From Paralichthys olivaceus (Eukaryota > Chordata > Actinopteri > Pleuronectiformes > Paralichthyidae), in the NCBI RefSeq assembly GCF_024713975.1, contig NC_091096.1, positions 22,690,458-22,754,457 of the forward strand: a stretch of DNA of 64,000 nucleotides, written 5' to 3'. Under the pieces are notes generated by a model, which had not been told where the DNA came from, made no database searches, and saw only the letters and a program-made list of their open reading frames with translations. Below, piece after piece: positions 23,145 to 48,639 of the stretch. How positions within the stretch are numbered: the stretch's first letter is position 1; each line of letters starts with the position of its first letter. Made by a program: the position numbers and the translations under genes.

Positions 23145-26100
23145 TCACCCATACAATTGAAAGCGTATTGTGGAACTTTTCGTTGCGGCACGATAGAAGT
23201 GTTCAGGAGAATTGAACTCACGTCATATGCTACATGTGTTTATACGGACATAAGATGCTGGAAACGTGGGGGATTCCTGAGAATTGTTTGTTCTCTGAAA
23301 CAGCCAGGGGCGGTTTTACATTGAGTGACTCACCGAGCGGGACCCCCTACAGCCCATATTTACAGATGAGTTTGTCTCATTAGGCTTATCGAAGTGTGAT
23401 ATCCTCTGTTCTGAACCCTCAACAAGACAGAGAAAAAACGACTCCATTAACAAGGGAAATAAAAGAAAAACCTCAGAGTGAGCCACGTGAGGGATCCCTC
23501 TCTCAGGACTGATGGAAGTACAATAGATGCCACGTTTAACTGAGAACATCGACAAAATAACAGTATTTCAAACAGAAAATGTCTGATACAGATGAAGGGA
23601 GCAGCAATGACAAATGAATTGAGTATTTGGGAATGGGAGTACATTATCATGATCCAAGGTCAGCTGGCCCCACAATCAGGATGCACCACCACTTAACGCA
23701 GGATTTTAAGAGTTGTTTAGATACTTTACATTTTATTGGGTTCGAAACAAACATATTTTCTTTTGTACAACTTTATTAATAATAATCATCATCCTATATC
23801 ACAGTGCACTTTAAATGTACATAAAAAATCTTCATAATGCCAGTGATTTCTAACACAATAACCCATAGTTCTTTATTGTCAAATGACAATATCTGAATTG
23901 CACGTTAACAATTTAAATCAGTGCAAAAGCATTGGCCCTTCAAGTCATTGTAAATCTAAACAAACAAACTACTTACTAAACCTCGAGCTATGAAATGAAA
24001 TAAGTCAGATGTCGACAGCGTGTAGAGTGGTTCTGTTTCATTTGGTCACTAACTTACATTCTGTGCTGAAAATGAAACACAAACATTGTGTCAACAGTTG
24101 GACAAAATGGACAAAGGGCACATCGTGTTTTTTGGTCCTGGCCATCTCAAGATGTCTATGAAAAGGGTTTCAAGTGTCCACAGAGAATGATTGACTCCTA
24201 CAGAGTATGACTTGGACATTATAGCTTTTCTTAATTTCACTCCCTATGACCTCTTCCTCCTACTGGACGGTGGGTCATGTTGCTGAAGGCTCTAAGACAA
24301 ATCTCTACTGTAGGTGTCCTGTAAAGATTCTTACAAGACACACACGCAATGCTTTCAATAACTATCCCTATAAATTGCTGAATGGAGCTGATGTTGGATG
24401 TCTATAGTTTCTTTATCAAACAAAAGTACAAAATGCTGCTTCAACGTCACATCTGAACACTTTCAATAAAACTCTTGATGCAAAACATAAAACAAACAAT
24501 TGTACAAACATCGTCTCCACTACAGCTTCAGTGTGACACACAAAGTTGTTTATAAATATTCAGCAAAAATGTGGTCCAAAGTCCTCAGTGCTGGAAAGAC
24601 ATTTTACAAAAACAGATCAAAACAGATGGAGAGACAATGTTGGAGCCGACAGTCACAGTACATTCATCTTCCCTGTGATTTGTCTACAGTGACAGATCTG
24701 ATATGGGCCAGTATTTTTCAACCTATTCAGAATCACTTAACATCATCCTCAGGTATATATTTGCTCCTTCTTTTAGCACCATCAACAATTAATAATTTTG
24801 TTGAATTATGTTAAAATTATCACTGACAACATATTTCCTCAAAGAGATGATCTAGATTTAAACATTTTTGTATGTAGAAAGATGAGTAATCTGTATTTCA
24901 AGGAGTCAAAAGGATGGTGTCTTTAAAATCACCTTAAAGACTCAAATTCCAAAAGCAGAAAGGGTTTGGAACTGATCATTTGTGTTTATCTGGTGTAGCA
25001 TAAGTAAACACAATGGTTAGCATGCCTGGCTAAATAGCTTACAAATCACAGTAGCAACTCTGATTTAGTTCCAAGTTCTAAAGTTATTAAATGTATTAAA
25101 TGTTGTGTGACGTTACATCTTACGATTAAAAAAAAGCCCTGTTTATATCTTGCACATCTACTATTTACACTCCCCCACTGCCTTTTTGTGTTGGAGCTGG
25201 TCCTTGTGTCAAACTTGTTACCCAAGTTGGCATCACTGAAACAAAGAATACAATTCAAACGTCCAAATTCTACTCATATTCAAAGTACACTACATTGCAA
25301 CACAGGAATGTTGCAGTGTCATTATGTCCGTGTCTGGTACATCCTCAATCAATCCACTGGTTAGGGTGCACTCAGGTAATCTGGGACATTTTTTTGCAAC
25401 TTTAACTTCTGTGACTTATTCCAATATCTGTTTTACACATCAGATCAACATATTATACCTATGTAATCCTTAAAATGTCTAACCACACCAGAAGAAAAGA
25501 AAGAATGGAGATATTCTACTTGACAGCTTTTAGTGTCCAAAAAGGAAAATTCTTGGAACACTTGTATTGTGCTTCAAAAAAGCCCAATTCACCTTGCTTT
25601 ATGCATTCCAAGGTCAAGATTACCAATTGTTTAAAAGCATTATGAAAAAAGGACAGAAAGCTGAATGAGAACATTTATATTATTCATAAAATGTCAATAA
25701 TTCATATCAACATATAAAGTCCTACCTTTTCATGAAAGAATCATATCTTAAATTAGGAAACTATAAAATGTATTTCATTCTATTAAAGGTGTATTACATA
25801 AAAGAAATATCAATTAAAATTCAAACAGCGAGCAACAATAACATATTATTCACCGTTCTATTGGAGATTCTCACGGAACATTGTCTTATTTATGACACAT
25901 TTATATCCTTAACATTAATCTTGTCAGAATAGTATGTAATTGACCTTGTCACGCAATTCCAATGGGGAGTTTCTGATTGACATTTGCCCCCACCTCTCCT
26001 CCATGAAGTCATGTGATTTCAGTTACATGATATGTAATGCTATCCATGCTAAGCTTAAAGTAGAAGTCCTGTTGACTAGAATAAACAGACTGACGCTTAG

Positions 26101-27158
26101 GTGTCCCAGATTACCCAAATCCCCCCTACAATGCTGATTGTTTGTTGGAACAGCTTGTTTGCATCACATCATCATGTATGCAACCATCAACTGCATATTA
26201 ACAAAATCCCTTTTTACTGGGTTCCGACTTTTAATATAAATTAGTTGGCAACATTAGAAAGTCAGCTGTAGTCCTCATTTCAACCAGCTAATGGAGCTAA
26301 GAATAGCTTAGTTTGCCTGTATGGCTACAAAAAAATGCAAAAAGTGTCCAATTCAGCATATCAGTGCTAGTGTCAATGTGCTGTAAGTAAAAACATGATC
26401 AGAGGTGGATTTTATAAATTATGCCTTGTCTCAGTATGCTGCGCTTCCTGTCACCAGAACACTCCAGAAATGGCTGTGTTGTTGTGAACATGTCTGAGCC
26501 AGAAAATCTCCTTCTGCATTGTTCATAAGTGAGGGATGTTGACATAGCGTTCATAGTTGAAGTCAAAAAATGCCTTCAGAGGAAAGAGGCTTTTAGGAGA
26601 TGGTCAATTCATGCAACAAGGACAATGCAGCGTAACAACAATATTACTACTTTAATGCTCAATTAGAACACATGTCACAATTGAACACAAAAGCAGTAAC
26701 AGATTTTGGTTCTGTTTTGGTGTAAGTGGGTACATTTTCCACACGGCCCATTAAAGCTGAGCAGAGGCTAAATTACTATCATTAAAAGTTGTTTTTGGCT
26801 AATGTCAGTTTTAAAGGGGCTTGTCACCCATGGATGATGCTATATCATCTAGTTTCTCCTCCACCTAAATTATGGTTCTGAGTAGATGGTTCCATTCCTC
26901 ATCAGAACAACGAGAATAGGAAAATAACTCAAGTACTGTGCTCTGAGGAAGAAGAATTTTAATTTATAGTCAAACTTTCAATTTTCTAATGAACTTTTAA
27001 CATGGCTTCTAGCAGTGATTCTGAAATATTTGAGAAATACCGGCCCTTGTCAGCAGAGCTTCTCTGGGCCAGAAGGTGAACCTGGCAGCCTGTGGGCCAG
27101 GCTACTGCTCTCCAACAGTCAGTCCTCCACCCCTGGGTGGTCATGTGTGTCCCACTAC
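23017..27158. other. ch25h-like 5' flank and erlin2 3' UTR/intergenic sequence
   Basis: The right part should contain the erlin2 3' UTR downstream of the stop at 27159. A minus-strand ATTAAA variant near 26955 is one possible signal, but no polyadenylation site is convincing. The left part is the 5' flank of the hydroxylase-like gene. No other coding exon is recognised. The sequence is AT-rich, with short open frames lacking family resemblance. Confidence 0.55.
23116..23126 (-). promoter_or_regulatory. IRF/ISRE-like motif upstream of the ch25h-like gene
   Basis: The minus strand reads GTGAAAGCGAAGG, close to the IRF core GAAANNGAAA with a mismatch at the last position. It lies about 165 bases upstream of the start codon. 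Mammalian CH25H is interferon-induced, which makes the match relevant, but a single imperfect site is weak evidence. Confidence 0.35.
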
Positions 27159-38604
<11,446 letters not shown>

Positions 38605-40213
38605 CCTGACAAGCAAACAGAGGAGACAGCATGTGAAAATCAACCGTTTCCCTTTAAGAGTTCTCACAGTGTCTCGCCTTAATCACAATCAAATGTTCGG
38701 ACACTCTCCTCCTAACTTTAAGTGACTGATAAACAGTCAATCCATCCCGAGGAGCCACTCGGCAGCTTGTGCAGTAGTAAAACAACTTCAGAGTTGGCAT
38801 CTTGCTCACTGGTTTATCTCCTCTCAGCTCAGGCTTAGCCAGGCATCAGCTGGGACTCAGTGACCTTGTCACACTTAAAGAGGATTAAGGCTAAAGCGCG
38901 AAAAACGTTCTAACCTCTCTCTTGTCATATGTATCATAAACATGACGCTATGGATTTGAAAAAATATCCTAACTCCTTTACATATATATTTATAAAGGTT
39001 TAGTGTAGCTGGTCTGAGCAGAGGGATTTGGAAGAGGAGCCGTCTCAGCTCTGGTAAGAGAGTAAATTTATATCTAATGACAGTGCTTCAACACTGAATT
39101 ATCAGAACAGATAGTGTTCACACTGGATTCTTCCTTTAGATTCTGTGTTAAATATCTTTAAATACTCACCTTTCCTCAATGTGTGTGTGACTGTGTTCTA
39201 ATTGTGTCCATTTAATGTATTGTTGGTTTGCTGACTCTCAAGGTCATTTTATTTTCTGTATATCAATGTTCTGTATATTCCAATTTTGTAATAAAGAACA
39301 ATATTTAGGTCAAAGCTTTCAAATGAGCTCAATGGGTTTTCTGCCTCCTCCTGCACCGTATATTAATATTACTTCTATTTTTTCTATGTATTTCTTTCAT
39401 CTGTGCTAAATAAATAAAAAATCTCTATTTTGATGCTTAGTTGTTTTTCTGACAAAGAAAATCGATTTATCTCTGAAACGAACAAAGATCTGAAAACAGG
39501 AACAAGCTGATGTCCACGTTAGTGAGATACTATGGATCAGTGTTGTGAGGTTAACATCGTGCATGGACGGAGCGGAAGGAAGCGGTGGTTTCTTCCGGGT
39601 AACTCAGTTTCAGCAACTTGATCCATTTGACAATGTCTTTCCTCAGCAAACTAACCCTGTTCTTATCAAACCGTGAGCTTCGTGGAGGACACCGCTTCCT
39701 CTGCAACAAGAGCTTTATAAAATAGTTTCAAATTATTAAACTATCAACATTAACAACATCTCAAGATTGCCGAATGGAAGACGCGACTCTAAATAATTGT
39801 ATACAGAGTCAGATTAATCAGATTGTGAGAAGTATGTCTGACTTTATGGCAACTCAACTTTAAATATAAAAACAACTGAAGGGGTTTTGGTTTAGAGAGC
39901 TTCAGGCTAACAGCGTTAGCAGGGCGTAAGTTACTCAGTTGATGTTATCTCGAAGATAAGAAGCTTCCTGTAATGGAGGAGCTGTTCAAATATAATGTCA
40001 GTGATCTGGTGGTCCAGCCGTCACTTCAGTGTCAGTGTTGAAACACCACACAAGGCCAAATACTGACTAACCTTTAACACAAGTTAGCACAACTCATGTT
40101 TACGCGTCTCCTCTCCTGTTGGCGTTCAGAGGCCATATTAAACCAGAGGGGGGAGGCAGGGGTTAGGTTTACACACACAGTCACTCGTGCTCCTGGAGCT
40201 CTGCAGCTCTTAC

Positions 40214-40265
40214 CTGGAAATCTGAGATCGAACCAAGAACCGAGACGAAGCAGGTACTCCACACA
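40214..40265 (-). other. erlin2: Probable non-coding first exon of erlin2
   Basis: On the minus strand the sequence ends TTTCCAG|GTAAGAG at 40214, a strong donor. The coding exon begins at 38605 after TTGTCAG|G, one base before the ATG. The upstream limit is a guess. The region just beyond (40260-40340) would hold the promoter. Confidence 0.5.
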
Positions 40266-40328
40266 CCCGCTACACTCTTCTTCTCCTCCTCCTCCGAGTC
40301 ACCGTTCAACAGCCAGATTATTGCATTA

Positions 40329-40342
40329 GCGCCCTCTGGGGG
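40329..40342 (-). promoter_or_regulatory. CTCF-like motif near the erlin2 promoter
   Basis: The minus strand reads CCCCCAGAGGGCGC, which fits the CTCF core CCASYAGRKGGCRS at 13 of 14 positions. Confidence 0.5.
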
Positions 40343-41199
40343 AGACCTTCTGTGTTTCACATACACTCTGCAGCAGTGTACGATGACAAAAAAACATTCA
40401 AATAAAAATGTATAACAAATTGTCTCATGGTCTCTCGTTTGTTTTGTTGGTAAGTGACTGGACCTGGATCTGATCTAATAATGATTATTATCATAATCTA
40501 TTATTAGTATTGTTAGATATATTATTAGTATTATTAATAGTAGTAGTGTGGGGCTACTGGAGTACTATGTTTTGTGCAAAATATTTGTGATGTCCTAGTT
40601 TCCTTAGCCTGATGATCCATCTAATTTGGCTGAGCTGACTGGTGTATCACCACCTGCATTGCTTGGGATGGATGTTATTCTACACTTTCTATTGTTCAAA
40701 TTTAAACTGTAACCCACCATCAGACAAGCATGCGGGCAGTGCAATGCACATAATCCTGCACATATACGGGTCAGGTGCTTCTATTAATGGTCACAACAAA
40801 CATCAAAATAAGAACAGAAAAGTGATCTCAGTGACTTTGACCTTAGCATGATTGTTGGCAATAAATGAGGTAGTTTTAGTGTTTCTGAAACTGTTGATCT
40901 CCTGTGACTTGCACCTATAACATTCTGTAGAGTTTTTACTCAGAATTAAAGCCCAAAGCAGCAGTTCTGCAGATGGACTTTTTTTTTTAGAGGAGAATGG
41001 TCAGACTGGTTGCAGCTGACACGGAGGCTATGGTAACCACTCTATACCACTGTAAAGAACAGAAGAGCATCTCAGAGTATTAATATGTATATATTATTAT
41101 TAGATATTAGATGTACACATTATTAGATTGGTAAAATGGATACATCAATATGTATTTCTACTGTTGTAACAGTTAATTTAATGCTACTGTAGTGTATTT

Positions 41200-41405
41200 A
41201 GTAACACACTCACACACATAGGTTTGCGTAGCTATACTTATTAGGAATTTGCATTGACTTCCATTACTGTGAACAGTTAAACCAAAACCTAAACCTAACC
41301 TAACCCTAACCTTAACCTCACCATAATTCACATTTTACATCATTGGACCTCAGAAATCACATTTTGCTTCATTAGGACACACACACACAAACACACACAC
41401 ACACA
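41200..41405. repeat. Dispersed repeat with telomere-like stretch, copy 2
   Basis: Contains CA tracts at both ends and a degenerate (CCTAAC)n run at about 41281-41325. It also carries 'gcattgacttccatta' and 'ttaggacacacac', which match the repeat at 6060-6302 in the opposite sense. The telomere-like run is therefore part of a dispersed repeat rather than a chromosome-end relic. Confidence 0.55.
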
Positions 41406-41469
41406 CTCCAATTTCCTTGAATTTAAACATAAAATTGAAAGTTATATTACACACATTTTCCTCATGTGG

Positions 41470-41483
41470 ACAGCAGATGGCGA
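41470..41483 (+). promoter_or_regulatory. CTCF-like motif, opposite orientation
   Basis: The plus strand reads ACAGCAGATGGCGA, which fits the CTCF core at 12 of 14 positions. It lies 1.1 kb from the minus-strand motif at 40329, so the two point away from each other. Confidence 0.4.
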
Positions 41484-42529
41484 CACAGACCAGATGACAC
41501 GTGCTGCTTAATTTCCATGAGAAAGGTATTAAAATTGAACAGGTTTTCACTGTTACTTTGCAGCAGGTATTTATTTCAACCGCTCATTCATTTGCAGTGG
41601 ATAGATTTAGCTGTTTGCACAAGAAACAATTCGAAAGTTTTGCATATATTAAAGCAAATTTGGCTAAAAATCTACCAACCAAAAGTCCAACCAGTGCAAA
41701 ACACAAGAAGTCAATTCATTCATTCTCAATCAGCAACAAGCCTCCAGTTGATACACAACACAAGGGTCCTGACACTAAAAGACTGTGCGCTTTATTTTTA
41801 GACACTGGCCTCTTGAGAAATGTTCAAAGGGCCACAGCTAACCCCTAGGTGCTGCAGTGGCAGCTCTGTGCCGTGCATTTTAAACAGGGAGGGGCGGGGC
41901 GACGGAGGGGAGAGGGAACAACAGAGCAAGGGAAAAGAAGTTTGTCAGAGTTCATTAAGTATCAAGGGAACATTGCTGGAACTGGCAGCGTAAGCCGTGC
42001 CGGGGCCCTAGTGCCATTAATCACGAGTGACAAGAAACCAGGGGCCGAGGGAGTGGGGCGGAGGGGAGAGGGGGGCAGCTCTGTCAGAGACTCTGGAAGT
42101 GATTACAGAGCGGGGTCCAAGCAGCCCGGGCCAGGGGTGGTGAAGGTAAAACACACCACAGCCGAGGCTACGGAGTTCAGGTGCCTTCACACAGGTCACA
42201 CACACAATCACAGAGTGAGAAGACAGACATGTAACTCCAGGCCCTTTAAAACATGGAAGGGTAAATGCAGAGAGAGGGAAATATTCAGGTCCAAGAAGCG
42301 ATATAGTTCTGGATCTTTCCCTTTGTGTATTTCATCCTCTCTCCCTCATTTATATGAGCTGAGCCTCTGGCTTAATAGCATGCAGGAGGAGGAGGAGAGT
42401 GGAAGTGCGGCAGTAACAGAGCGTTGCCCATACATCTCTGTCGGCCGGCCTTGTTTTCTCGCTGCACCCCCAGAAATCCAGTGCTAGCTCGCCACACTGC
42501 TGCCACCCTGGAAGAAGAAATAAATGGGG

Positions 42530-42565
42530 GAGAGAGAGAGAGAGGGGGAGAAAAGAGAGAGGAGA
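42530..42565 (+). repeat. (GA)n-rich low-complexity tract
   Basis: GAGAGAGAGAGAGAGG followed by GAGAAAAGAGAGAGG. It is a simple sequence. Confidence 0.85.
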
Positions 42566-45500
42566 GCTCGTGACTTGTGAAGATGGAGGCCTCTGTTAAG
42601 TGCTGTGCTTGAAAGCCCGTCTGGCCTCATTAGCTGTCAGTTGTAACAATACTGAGCTGGCAGCAGAGACTGCTCCCAGTCTCAGTGCCATAAATCACAG
42701 CCTGACAGGGCCCTGACAGGGCTGGGAACCAACACACATGCAACACTCGCTTGCTTTCTGTCTCTGCTCTGTTCCCTTTCTTTCCCTTTCTCTGCCTAGT
42801 TTACCACTGCTTATTCTATTTTCCTTCATTATCTTCAATTCTCTCTCCGTTTCTTCTCTGTTTTTTTCAGGACCAACCCCTTTCTTACTCTTTCTGTCTC
42901 TTTTATCTGTCTGTCACACACACTTACAGCACATTACAGCATGTCAGCAGACAGCTCAGGACACATGTGCTCACATGATCACACTCTTTCATTGTGTCCC
43001 GTACATAAGTGTTTTTGACAGGAAGAGTTTGGAAAATGGATATGGAGATATGGTCTGTGTGCATGTGTTTGTTTGATTGTTAAGTCTTATATGGGCTGTT
43101 TAATATCACTTGGCTGTAGTTTAGGAATTTTAATATAGAGTAATATTAAATAGCTGTTAGTGTAATAGCTTTGTAAGAGTCTGTTGAAACACTTACAAAT
43201 ATTAAAGCTGCGGTCTCCATATCAGCTCAAATTACAAATCAGTAAGAGCTGACCCAATATTTCCCCTTCAAGTTCAATGATTTTACTCTCTCTCCAAGAG
43301 AAAGGTGCTTTTCACTTTGGGACTCGGGCCTGGATCAAACCACATTTGATCCCAAAGTCCACTGCTACCTGGAGTTCGAACACCCGTGCCTAATATTGAA
43401 AAGCACTGAGACGAGCAATCCTCCTATTACCAAATATATAGTCAGGAGGTAATTAGCTAGGCTAGCTTAAAAAAAAAAAAGTTCTACAAAAAGAAAACAC
43501 GATGCAGATCTGAGGTGATAATAAGATTTATTATAGCAGTGGTGTTGATCTGGGTAAGATAGTAAATGGGATGTATTAATGGAGGACATTTTCTCTGTGA
43601 TGCTGACCAAAGTTTGCTTGCTTTACTTGACAAATTGAGAAAATCAAATCAAAGAGGGAGAAGGAGTTGTTGACAAGTTAAACTGACAAGTTAAAAGTCA
43701 GTTAAGAAGATCACAACATAGAAGGCCATCTAAAGGTACCCTGGTATTCTGTCGTCTGATATGAGAAAGGAACTAAGACCTTGGGACCTGCAGGTCATCA
43801 CATAAAGAAGTATTTCTTTGTAGTAGTATTGTATTTCCCTAAATATCGAGCAATCCCCTCAGGATGCTTCAGTGTAGCTTTAAATCCCAAGTGAAATTCT
43901 TTCACCTTTGGTAATACTCAACGCCTGAGCATTATTTTAATGAGAGTCCTGCCAACTTCAAAACATTGAAGAGGAACATAGAACAGTCTGGTTAAAGCAG
44001 GAGACAGTGACTCCAGCAGCATAAAGCTGACCTCTCATTACTGATGTCACATTCTGAGGCTACTGAAATGCAAAGTCTTCCAGAGCAGCTTTACATGTAA
44101 ATGTATGAGTGTATTTGCATGTGGACGATGTTATGGTCTGTTTGTAGCCATGAGGCCAAGCAGGTGCTGCTGCAGCCGTCTGCCAGCCTCCGCTACGTCG
44201 ACGCACGATGACGTGTGTGACACGACTAGAGAGGAAGGAAGTGTGGGTCATTAATCATTTCTGTTGACACGTGGCCTCATATACCTAGGCCTATACGTTT
44301 CTCCATAGAGATGTAGCTGTGGCTTGGAGGGGGATACTGGAGCAGTGTTTACAAATGGAATAACAACTTCATGTTAGTACCCAAACCCAACAGGACACAG
44401 CTGATTTAACTGACTTAGGGTCAGCTCAGGTGTGATATTACACAGCTCTACACAGGAAAATGCAGACATGTCAATGACACTCATTAGGAATTAGTGTTAC
44501 TAATTGTTTTCTTTGGGTTTCACTTGTGTTTCACCAAGCTAATATCTTTTGGCCTTTAAACTTTTTTTACTTGTCATTATATGAAAGAACCTTTTAGGTA
44601 GAACAGCCTCAAACAAAGCATTGGTGAGTCCTGGATTGGGAGTAAGCCTGGAGTTACTCAACATGATCTGTTTGTAATACAACTCTGAAAAGCATAAACC
44701 AACATTTTTAAACAAGCAACAACTGTTTTTGGGGTTCTAAAAGGCAGCAGAAACTTTTAAGTTAAAAAAGTAACTATTTACACTTTCCCCTGACACAAAC
44801 CATCCGCTATAACTAAAGTTTTGAGGTCCACCTGACAAACCCGTTGGGGTGAGAGGATAGAAATGGAGGAGACAGAAACACACAAACAGATGTGAATCTA
44901 TTATTGAAAGGGAGTATAAAACCTTCCAGAACAACAAAATAACCAGAAGTTAGTAGAGGTGCACTAGTGAACACACCAACGTAAGTCCAGTTTACACACA
45001 TCTAGAGTCGGTTTTATCTAAATCAAACAGCTATGATGTGGAAATACACATAACTTGATGTCTATGAGGTTTATCTTAAATGTAACTCTACTTGTAACCA
45101 TATTATCAAAGCCAAAGAAGCGTCGGTAATTTATAGCATAATTGGGAATAATATAGGCAACATTATAGTATCATTTATAGGTATTTGGTATGATTAATAT
45201 ACTGGTTTTGATAAAACAGAAATTAAAAATAATGTGTTACACATCCTGAGTGGGGTCCATGATGAAGGGATTATGCTGGAAATAGGTCTCAACAGTCAAC
45301 ACTTAAGTTGTTTGGTAGGTGCTGAAGGAGTGATGGGAAATCTTTGCAGTTTAAATAGAGCGCCAATTGGAAACAGTGCAGCTCCAGTCGGCTGCCGGAA
45401 CTAGCTCACGAGCGTCGCTCCATTTGGCAGGATGCAGCAGACTCGTGCAATTTCGATCACTGTATAATTCATTCCGCACTTACAATTAAATCACCCCGTA

Positions 45501-45999
45501 TTTATGCTTCAAATTTCAACTGAGGGTGCAATGCATGCTTTTGCACTCATGTAGATTTGGACCTGCCCAGAGACAAGGGCAACTCATAAGTCAGGTGATT
45601 ATTCTGTGTGGGTGTGTCACAACGATCGACCCCTTTGACATTACACATAATATAATTGATTTATTGTTATAATAGAAATATTGATCATTGCACCTCTGCT
45701 TGCCTCTAGCTGGAGACCAAGTAAACGTCCCAACTCCAATAAGTCACAATTTAACTTTAAAGGTTTAGACGTCCATTCTCATCCTCCTCTTCTCTTCTTT
45801 TCTCTGTATCATCTGTTACTATTAGCATTTGAGGGGTTGGATTGTCCTGCAGGATCCCAGAGGAGGTCCAAGCACAAAGATACACAACTGGCCTCTCTCT
45901 GCGGCACAAAATTAATCTCCCCCCCCCAGAAATCTCTTTTTAACATCTTCCTCATGGGTATCTGCCTGCTTTTATAGTTCATGGTGAAATGTATCAGAG

Positions 46000-46046
46000 C
46001 TGTGTGTGTGTGTGTGTGTGTGTGTGTTTGTGATCGTGTGTGTGTA
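46000..46046 (+). repeat. (TG)n microsatellite
   Basis: A TG tract broken by TTTGTGATCG. Confidence 0.9.
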
Positions 46047-47599
46047 TGCATGTGTGGGTGGACATGGTAATTGGTCCTGTGAATGTGCTTAGGTCTGCTC
46101 AGGCCAAACGATACTGCAGTATACGTACAGTGTGATACTACGCTGAGCTGTGGGGGTGTGGGAAAGCGATCACAGTGGACTTCAGAGGGAACTGAGGAAG
46201 AATGAGGAAATTGCAGACAGATAGGCCTAATGGTTGTGCTGAGGGAAGAGGTTGTGGGGCCAACAGCTGCGAGCCATCCATCTGGACCAGCCTGGAGATC
46301 TGGACTGGATCGGCCCGCAGTGACGTACTCACCTTCAGTGGATGAGTGCACTGGGACTTTCCATCAGAGGAGGGTCAGTAAGTATGTGCTATAAATTCAT
46401 GGAGTTTGTTTTAAAATCCCTTGAAAGCCCAGGTTGGTCAGAAACAATAAGATAAAACGCCATCACTGTAAAATCTGGATTGCTGCAGCAGCAACAAAGA
46501 GGAGTATGAACAAGTAGATACAGACAGGGGGAAAAAGAAACATGGATTTTGTAAATGTAGGCAACAACCAGCCGCATCTATTATATATATATTTGTATGT
46601 ATATGTGTCATGTATTTAAAAAACTCTATTAAATTGCATATTAAAATAAATAATTCCTGCACTACAATGGGGTATTAGGGTGACTTTAAGGGAAAACAAG
46701 TTTTGGAGATTTCAATAACAAAGTAAAACTCCAAGAATAATGTTGTAAATCTTTGAAAATAAAGTCTGACTATTATGATAATTAAGTCGTAATACTGTAC
46801 TACAAGAATGAAGTCATAATTTTAAGCTACACGTTAATATCAGAAGATACATCTGTTGCCTCCATTAAAATAAGGAATGTGGAGCATCTTCTCAAGTTAT
46901 ACTTTTCTGGAGGTTCACAAAATACTTAATCTTTTGGCTCATCAGCACCAAATTATCGTAAGTGTCAGGACTTTGAAAAGATTCCGAAAGAAATGGTATA
47001 TTCTGAAGACAGAACCACACAGACTTGGAGGAAGTTGCCTCCAGGTCTGTGGGGGAGTAAATGTTGGTCGACTGTGAGGTTATCATTGGTTACATCTGTG
47101 TGATATTCAAAGGGCTTTAATAGTTTCTCAAGAAACAATGAGATTGGTTCAAGATTTTGGATCCAGGAGTGCAGTCCAATGGGTTCTCTTTGCTGCTACT
47201 CGATGAATGTATTTTTTTCTTTATTCTCATAATATAACAGACATTTTCTGGATTTCTAATGATTGTCTTACATCAATGTGGCCCTTATACTGCTCAGATC
47301 GATTCAGGGGATATTTTTTTAATATTCAGCAGAAATTACAAATATGATTCCACTTGTACATGTACACTTAAAGCCAAAGAAGAGTGTCCATGAACAGAGA
47401 TTATAAATGTTCAGAATATATCTGAACTGTGAGAGACAGAAAGTGGCAGATTTTGAAGCTTGGATGAAAATGGTCAATGAACTGAACTGATTTTAATTTT
47501 ACTGATTCACTGTCAGCAATCGACAAAGAAGCTGATTTGTCAAAATGTTGAAGATAACATCCTCATGCACACAAACTAATCATTTCTGTCAAAGCTGAG

Positions 47600-47720
47600 T
47601 GTATTTATATAGTGCTTTACAGTGCAATTCACATTCATGCACCTGTACCTAACATTCTTTCTTTATCATATACTGCAGGTTCAGTATCTTGCCAATGATT
47701 GGATCGAACCATTGGTTATC
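47600..47720. repeat. Dispersed teleost repeat fragment
   Basis: Contains 'atatagtgctttacagtgcaattcacattcatgcacc' and 'ggttcagtatcttgccaa...ggatcgaacca'. This is the other strand of the family seen at 32280-32575, in fragment form. Confidence 0.55.
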
Positions 47721-48620
47721 TACTTCTAGTACCTCTTTAAGTACCCTCTTCAGCTCCTGGCCCAAAGTCTTACTTTTTTAATGGCAACTACAAAATTCTC
47801 TCTAACCTATACCTCTTTTACACCTAAATTAGTGGGTATATGCTGGTTTTTTAAATGCTAAAAAGGCACCTATGTCTTGTTTAGAGTCATTGGACCCAGG
47901 AGTGAATGACGATTGTATCCATTCCCATTGCAGACAAAAGCCAGATGTGAGTGGATGTTTTTTATTGAAGTCTTTGTGCTTAGCTAAACTAACCAGATGC
48001 TGGCTCTCGCTTCATGTTTACTACACAGACACAGCATGAGAGGGATATCAATCTCATCTACCTGTCAAGAAAGGCAACACTTGTATTTCCTAGAATTCCA
48101 GACTACTCCTTCAGGACACTGTGTCCATTTAGAAAAACTTGTTATGACACAGTGCTGTTTATTGACTTCTAACAGAGTAATGCCCTGCCCTGTGAATCAG
48201 TATGTAATAACGTTATCTACAACTCAGCCACATAAACATCAGCTACAGTTGAGCAGGGAGAGAAATATTGTTTATTCTGTTGCAATCTCATCTGTGAGGA
48301 GGGATATCGGCAAGTGACGGATGAAAGCCTAAGTCCTTCCTGACAGCAGTTTGATTCATTCTGGATGTAACATTGATTCTGTCGTTGATGTTCAATCACA
48401 GAGCCATAAAATAAAAAAAGGCCTCAGCTAAGCTCTGGTTTGTGTGACTGAAGGTGAATTTACTCACTGCATCGCCTCTGTTCTCCGATTCCTCCTCAAC
48501 TCCTGCTGGTCACGTGGAGCGGCACACTGCTTTCTCCCTCCACTCCACTACACACACACATACAAGCGTGTGCACACAAACCAAACGGCTTAACACGAAA
48601 ACACACGCACTCTAACTTAA

Positions 48621-48639
48621 CGCACACACACACACACAC
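48621..48639 (+). repeat. Short (CA)n tract
   Basis: Nine CA units in a CA-rich stretch (about 48549-48640). Confidence 0.85.

Noticed and set aside
41281..41325. Telomere-like CCTAAC run suggesting a chromosome-fusion scar
   Set aside because: It is degenerate and sits inside a dispersed repeat with another copy at about 6060-6302 that has similar text.
41849..42487. 212-codon plus-strand frame in the desert
   Set aside because: Begins with a CTG rather than ATG, is biased by GGG/GAG-rich DNA, and has no family resemblance or splice signals.
43313..43405. Possible tRNA-like sequence with a GTTCGAA box
   Set aside because: A B-box-like string is present, but no A box at the right spacing and no cloverleaf could be drawn.
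45809..46351. 180-codon minus-strand frame
   Set aside because: Runs through a TG microsatellite (HTHTHT) and has no recognisable domain.
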